This document shows, piece by piece, positions 59,761 through 64,000 of a stretch of 64,000 bases of DNA. Every line of letters starts with the position of its first letter. Position 1 is the first letter of the stretch. Source of the DNA: Larus michahellis (lineage: Eukaryota > Chordata > Aves > Charadriiformes > Laridae); contig NC_133911.1 in NCBI RefSeq assembly GCF_964199755.1, forward strand, positions 2,011,001 to 2,075,000. Direction: 5' to 3'. The translations under genes and the position numbers were made by a program. A model generated the notes under the pieces. It worked only from the letters and a program-made list of their open reading frames with translations, was not told where the DNA came from and did not search any database.

Positions 59761-62700
59761 TGGTCTGTCTGTATTTCTGAGGTCAGCATCTCTGCACTCA
59801 AATCCTTCTCCGGCTTTTGTTCTGAAGGCAATAGAATTTCCTTAAAGGAAATGTTGCCATTTTGAACATAAATTCATAGGAATCAGTGGTTAAAATGGTT
59901 CCAGTTGGCAGGGCCTGAGAGCAGGCGTGAGAAATTCATGTATTCCCCTTCTACGGAGATGGGCTGCTGAATCCTTCAGGCAGGACTTGGAAGTGGAAGA
60001 GCATTACACAACACAAAACGGAGCGCTTGGCCCCAGCACTGTCTGCTGGCAAAATGAATGAGGCACTCCTGGTGTCTCCTCACTTCCACCCAGATTAGGA
60101 GAGGGTTGGTTTTAGTTTTCTGGAGCTGTAAACTAATCTCTTGGGACATCAAAAAATTGACATTTATATCCCTAGAAAGCTCGTAACAGTTTTAGTTAGA
60201 AATAACTTTTTTTAAAGTCCCATTCTCTTAATGTCATGTAATAGATTTTTGAAAGGGGGAGCAGAGGATCTTCCTCCTCCGAAACCTGTGGCGCAGCCAG
60301 CTAACCCTATGCGGCAGCGTTTGTCTTGTGGAGCAGTAATTCCTTTTTCATATCCTGAAAAGCAGGTGCACGTTGTCTTGAGACAAGCGCTGAGGCTTTT
60401 TGCCCATTTTAACTCTCAGCTCTCCAGCGAGCTGTCAGTGCTAGCGCCAGATGAGCAGAGCCGCTCAAAAACGCAAAGCGTTATGAATCAGTTGCTTTGA
60501 CAAAGCACTTCTTGGACTGCGGTTTCCTCCTCACGTGCTCAGGGCTCTACATGTGATGCTGTTGTCACTGTTACAGCTAAGTTATGTCATTAAGGCAGGT
60601 ATTAATTAGGAGGGCAAAACTGCGTTTTGAATTCTGGGGTGGGAAAGGGGAAGGTTTTAACGTGTGGGCTGCTACAGCCCCCTTCATACCTTGGCCAAAA
60701 CGTTGTTCGCAGTTTCTTCTGTAGGGAGGTGATTTCAGGACTAAATACTCTGACTGTTTGAAAACTATTTTGAGCACTTGGGTCTTGCCCTTTCTGCTTT
60801 ATGGAGATGGTTTTCTTTCGGTACCGTATACAAGTGCAAATTAATGACACTTACAGTTGCGTACATTTTTGGGATTGTCCCAGACACTCTGATTTGCAGC
60901 ATTAGCACTTTTAAATCTGCAGCTCCTCATGTGACCGAGAGAGGTGCAGACCCTATGTAATAAATGTAAAGCTTACTGCACGTTGGTGTGCTTTCCTTGG
61001 TTAGCTGGTATGGATGCGCTAGGAGTAGGACAAGGAACTCCCCCCTACCCTCCCCCAGAGGTTTACAGTTTAAAAATTGCAGATGAAGGTTTCTTCGAGC
61101 AGTCACATGGGTGCAGGGACTGCATTAAGAGCAGGAGCCGGATGCAGAGAGGTGAGCGTTGCGTCATACCACTTCCTGCACCAGAATAGTTCAGAGAATG
61201 GTCAACAGCAGAAAGGTGACTGAGCCATCGCTCATAAATTCCGCAGTGCCACTCATTCGGGTCCACTGCCTCATTTCTCTGCCGTCTCATGGTTTCAGCA
61301 CGTGCCTGGTGTTGCTTTGCCAAGTGAACCACTGTTGGGGCAGGTACGTCACCAGGATGGGATTTGGGAAATCCTGCTGGCCAGTCTGGCTTTGGATTCA
61401 CTCCAGCCTTACGTCAATTATCTGCTCGGCCTCTTTTTTCCCTAGGGGTAAACTGGGGGTGAAGGACCCCCTCGGACGCGTAATCACTCCACTATGACAT
61501 AATTGTCTCTGACAACCAAGCTCACTAATTACAAGGTGCTGTCATGATTGCCAATAAAAGCATTGAGTCATGCAGACAAGGATGCGAGTGGTTGAAATCC
61601 CTACAACAGCAGCTGCCAAAGGAGTGTCTAGTTCCGAGTCCCTTTGTTAACAAATGAAAATGGGGAACATTTCAAAATCAGAACGCTTGTGCCTGGTTGT
61701 GGAAATGGAGGTGTGCTCGCCGGGCTGCGTGTTGGTCGTGTGATGCAGGGCTCGCTCTTTACTCATCCTGATAAACCTGCCGTTTCTCCCTTGGTTTTTC
61801 CAAATACTAAATTTTTTTCTTGCCTAAATCTATACTGCTACCTCCTAAAATGTTTGTGTCACTTTAATTTCCTTCCGGGTGACTGGCAACCTTATTAAAG
61901 TGCTGTACGACTGCACTGCGTGATAAGGTATGTATCTTAGGAGGACGCTATCTTGCCCTTACCGCACCTTGCTGCAGGAGCTGAGACACACCTCACTGAC
62001 TCATTCTGGCCTTCCTTGCTATCCCGATGGCTCCTCTCTGTGGGTGATGTTCTTCATGCTAACTTTGAGCTGTAAATATTGCACAAAATATATTATATAT
62101 TTTTATATCCTGCCCCAAGGAGTTAAAAATCTCTTTGAGAGGAGGATAAGAAGCAGACTAGCACGTGGCGGGAGCGGGATGGTTCTTCCTGACCCTCTCC
62201 AGGGAGAACGGGAGCTGTCTTTAAATGCTGGGAGCAGGGAATTTTCCATGTAAATCCGTAGTTGTGTGGTGGGTGCTATAAGGGATTACAACCAACTCGT
62301 TCTACTTGGAGTAAAGCAGAGACTTGGGGCATTCAAAACAGCCAGGAGAACTGCAGGACACCAGGAAGTCTGGCGTACCGTGGGATTATACAGGGGTATA
62401 CGCTGAGCTGCCTCTGGTGCCTCCAGAGCAACAAAGAGCGCAAACATGCGCTTACCTGCTGGCTGGTGCTGTACGGACTGGGGTTTTTTTTTATACCCTG
62501 AGCATGCTTTAAATCCTAAAATTGACCAGTGAATTCAAAAACGGTGCATTGGATCTGTTGTGCTTCTTTAAAAGGGCTGACTTCAGCTTGCTGCTCTCTC
62601 CAGCCATTTCTTGGTGCTCAGGCTCAAATGGTTCATGCTCAGGACTGCTACTCCGGAGATGTGTGTGCGCTTTAGTGGGGTCGTTTCCCTCCCGCCTACC

Positions 62701-63640
62701 CCCAGTCCGTCAGGAAGAGCTTTACCTTCTTCCCCAGGTGCGGAGACAAGCTCCCGTCCTTGTTGGGATCTCACTCAATGCAGCGCTTCTGCTTCTCCAG
62801 GTGCTGGTGGGGAGCTGAGAAAAGAAGAGGAGCTTTACGATTTGGCTCGGTTTTATGCCAAGCACTAACGAGCTGTGCCCTCTTCCCTTCCCTGGGAGTT
62901 TCTCCCACACTTTCCAAAGCTGTTAAACTGGCTGGGCCGTTCCTGCGAATGCAGGGAAGGAGCAGGCTTGGCCTGGCGTGTTTTCTCCGTCCCAGCCCTT
63001 GCTCAGCTCATCCCTTCCCCACCAGCAGGTTATTTAGGGAGGAAAGGGTGGGAATGGCGCAGGGAACGCGCTCCTGAGGCCTGCTGGCTTTTCCTTTTTT
63101 AATTGCTTTTACTTTCGGTTCCATTTTCAGTTTTCAGGGTTGGGCGTTGCAAGGGCGATAAGCCAGCTCTGAGGGACAGCCCCATCGGGGCTTTTCACCT
63201 GAATCTCAGGAGGAAAGTTTATTAATAATTTTATCTTTTATTTCTTCAACCCCCACCTCCATTCAGCCTCTGCACCCACTCCCAGCTCTGTCCCGTGATG
63301 GCGAGCAGGGATTGTATTTGGGGTTTTTTAGGATGTTGTCCCAGTGATAGAGATTTCGGCTTGAGCAACACTTTTCTGGCCCGTTTTTGGCTCCGAGGTG
63401 CCACGGAACCAAGCACGTGGACCTTAGCAGAGAGACTGGTCCCCTGTTCATCTCGGGGCTGCCATGGGGGGTGCCATGCAGGCTCCCCCATTTTTCCCTT
63501 GGGCCACCGAATATTTCTCTTTCTTTTGAAGCTGGGCCCTGCCAGCACCCCAAAGTGCAGCAAAGCCATGGGCTGGGCCCTGGCTAGGGGGGCTGGGGGG
63601 CTGGTGGCCGCCTCGCCTGGTGTCCCCGAACTGGGGCCTG
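59761..63640. other. Intergenic region with no recognised gene
   Basis: Ordinary single-copy sequence. Isolated AATAAA hexamers lie at 60959 and 61553. An 89-codon + frame at 60231-60500 and a 112-codon - frame at 61063-61401 have no recognisable domain. One exon-like segment (62801-62868) is listed separately. Human synteny would suggest PLEKHM2 near DDI2, but I could not recognise any of its sequence. Confidence 0.5.
62801..62868 (+). CDS. Doubtful terminal coding exon of an unidentified gene
   Basis: A strong acceptor (CGCTTCTGCTTCTCCAG, ending at 62800) is followed by a short frame reading GAGGELRKEEELYDLARFYAKH-like residues up to TAA (62866-62868). The peptide looks like a charged, helical protein C-terminus, but I do not recognise the family. 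No convincing upstream exon was found. It may be chance. Confidence 0.2.
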
Positions 63641-64000
63641 CTGACCCCCCTGCGTGTCCTCTCAGGGGGCACCCAACACCGTCATCCCCTTGTGTCCCTT
63701 CAGGGGGCTGTGAGGGACCCAGCGCCATCTCCCCTCATCCCCATCACGTCACCTCACTGTGCCCAACACCATCTCCCCTGTTGTCCCCTCACTGTCCCCA
63801 ATGCCATCTCCCCCCAGTCCCTCACTGAGCCTGGGGCTGCGAGGAACCCGATGCCATCTCCCTTCACCCCCTCACTGTCCCCAACACTATCTCCCCATAT
63901 GTCCTCTCATTGTGCCAAAAAGTCCCCTCAGCTGGGTCATGAGGGACCCAGTGCCATCTACCCTCATGTCCCCAATGCCATCTTCCTTCACAACCCCTCA
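63640..64000. repeat. ~36-bp C-rich minisatellite at right edge
   Basis: Imperfect tandem units combining CCTCACTGTCCCCAA, TGCCATCTCCCCTCA and a TGTCC or GGGACCC linker. The landmark CTCACTGT recurs about 36 bp apart near 63752 and 63788 and again near 63868. The array continues to the window end. Confidence 0.7.

Noticed and set aside
61063-61401. 112-codon - strand frame
   Set aside because: No recognisable domain, no conserved start context; probably chance.

Overview
This window is vertebrate nuclear DNA, most likely from a bird. The evidence is split genes with GT-AG introns, two antisense CR1 LINE fragments with the typical avian 3' end (30338-30521 and 50440-50968), very GC-rich minisatellite-laden sequence of microchromosome type in the first 11 kb, and four protein-coding genes that belong to the human 1p36 synteny group. 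The species cannot be read from the sequence. All four genes lie on the + strand. Assignments to families and comparisons with human proteins are from memory; no database was searched.

Layout. 1-8,420: the 3' part of SH2D5 (half of the PTB domain, the linker and the SH2 domain), with its small exons stranded among four different tandem-repeat arrays. 8,480-10,850: a 39-bp minisatellite between SH2D5 and KIF17. 10,860-28,800: a CpG-rich promoter and the complete kinesin-2 motor gene KIF17 in 14 coding exons. 28,860-34,564: a probable degenerate LTR, a promoter with three evenly spaced CCAAT boxes, and the complete DDOST gene (oligosaccharyltransferase 48-kDa subunit, 11 exons). 35,090-59,736: DDI2 (ubiquitin-like/retroviral-like aspartic protease), with two alternative terminal exons. 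59,760-64,000: no recognisable gene, one doubtful exon-like segment and a short minisatellite at the right edge.

The most interesting signal is at the end of DDI2. One terminal exon (53,207-53,223) gives the short C-terminus known from human DDI2. A second (53,366-55,260) is entered in the same splice phase, and its uninterrupted frame encodes the whole RSC1A1 (RS1) protein, ending in a UBA-like domain. Spliced this way, one mRNA would encode a 1,023-residue UBL-protease-UIM-RS1-UBA protein, which restores the UBL...UBA layout of yeast Ddi1. RSC1A1 would then be a DDI2 terminal exon rather than a separate gene.

The four genes do not form a pathway: SH2D5 is a neuronal adaptor, KIF17 a dendritic and ciliary motor, DDOST an N-glycosylation subunit, and DDI2 a proteasome-linked protease. 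They are together by conserved synteny. In human, as I recall, DDOST is followed by PINK1 and DDI2 lies several Mb away, so the DDOST-DDI2 junction is a rearrangement relative to human.
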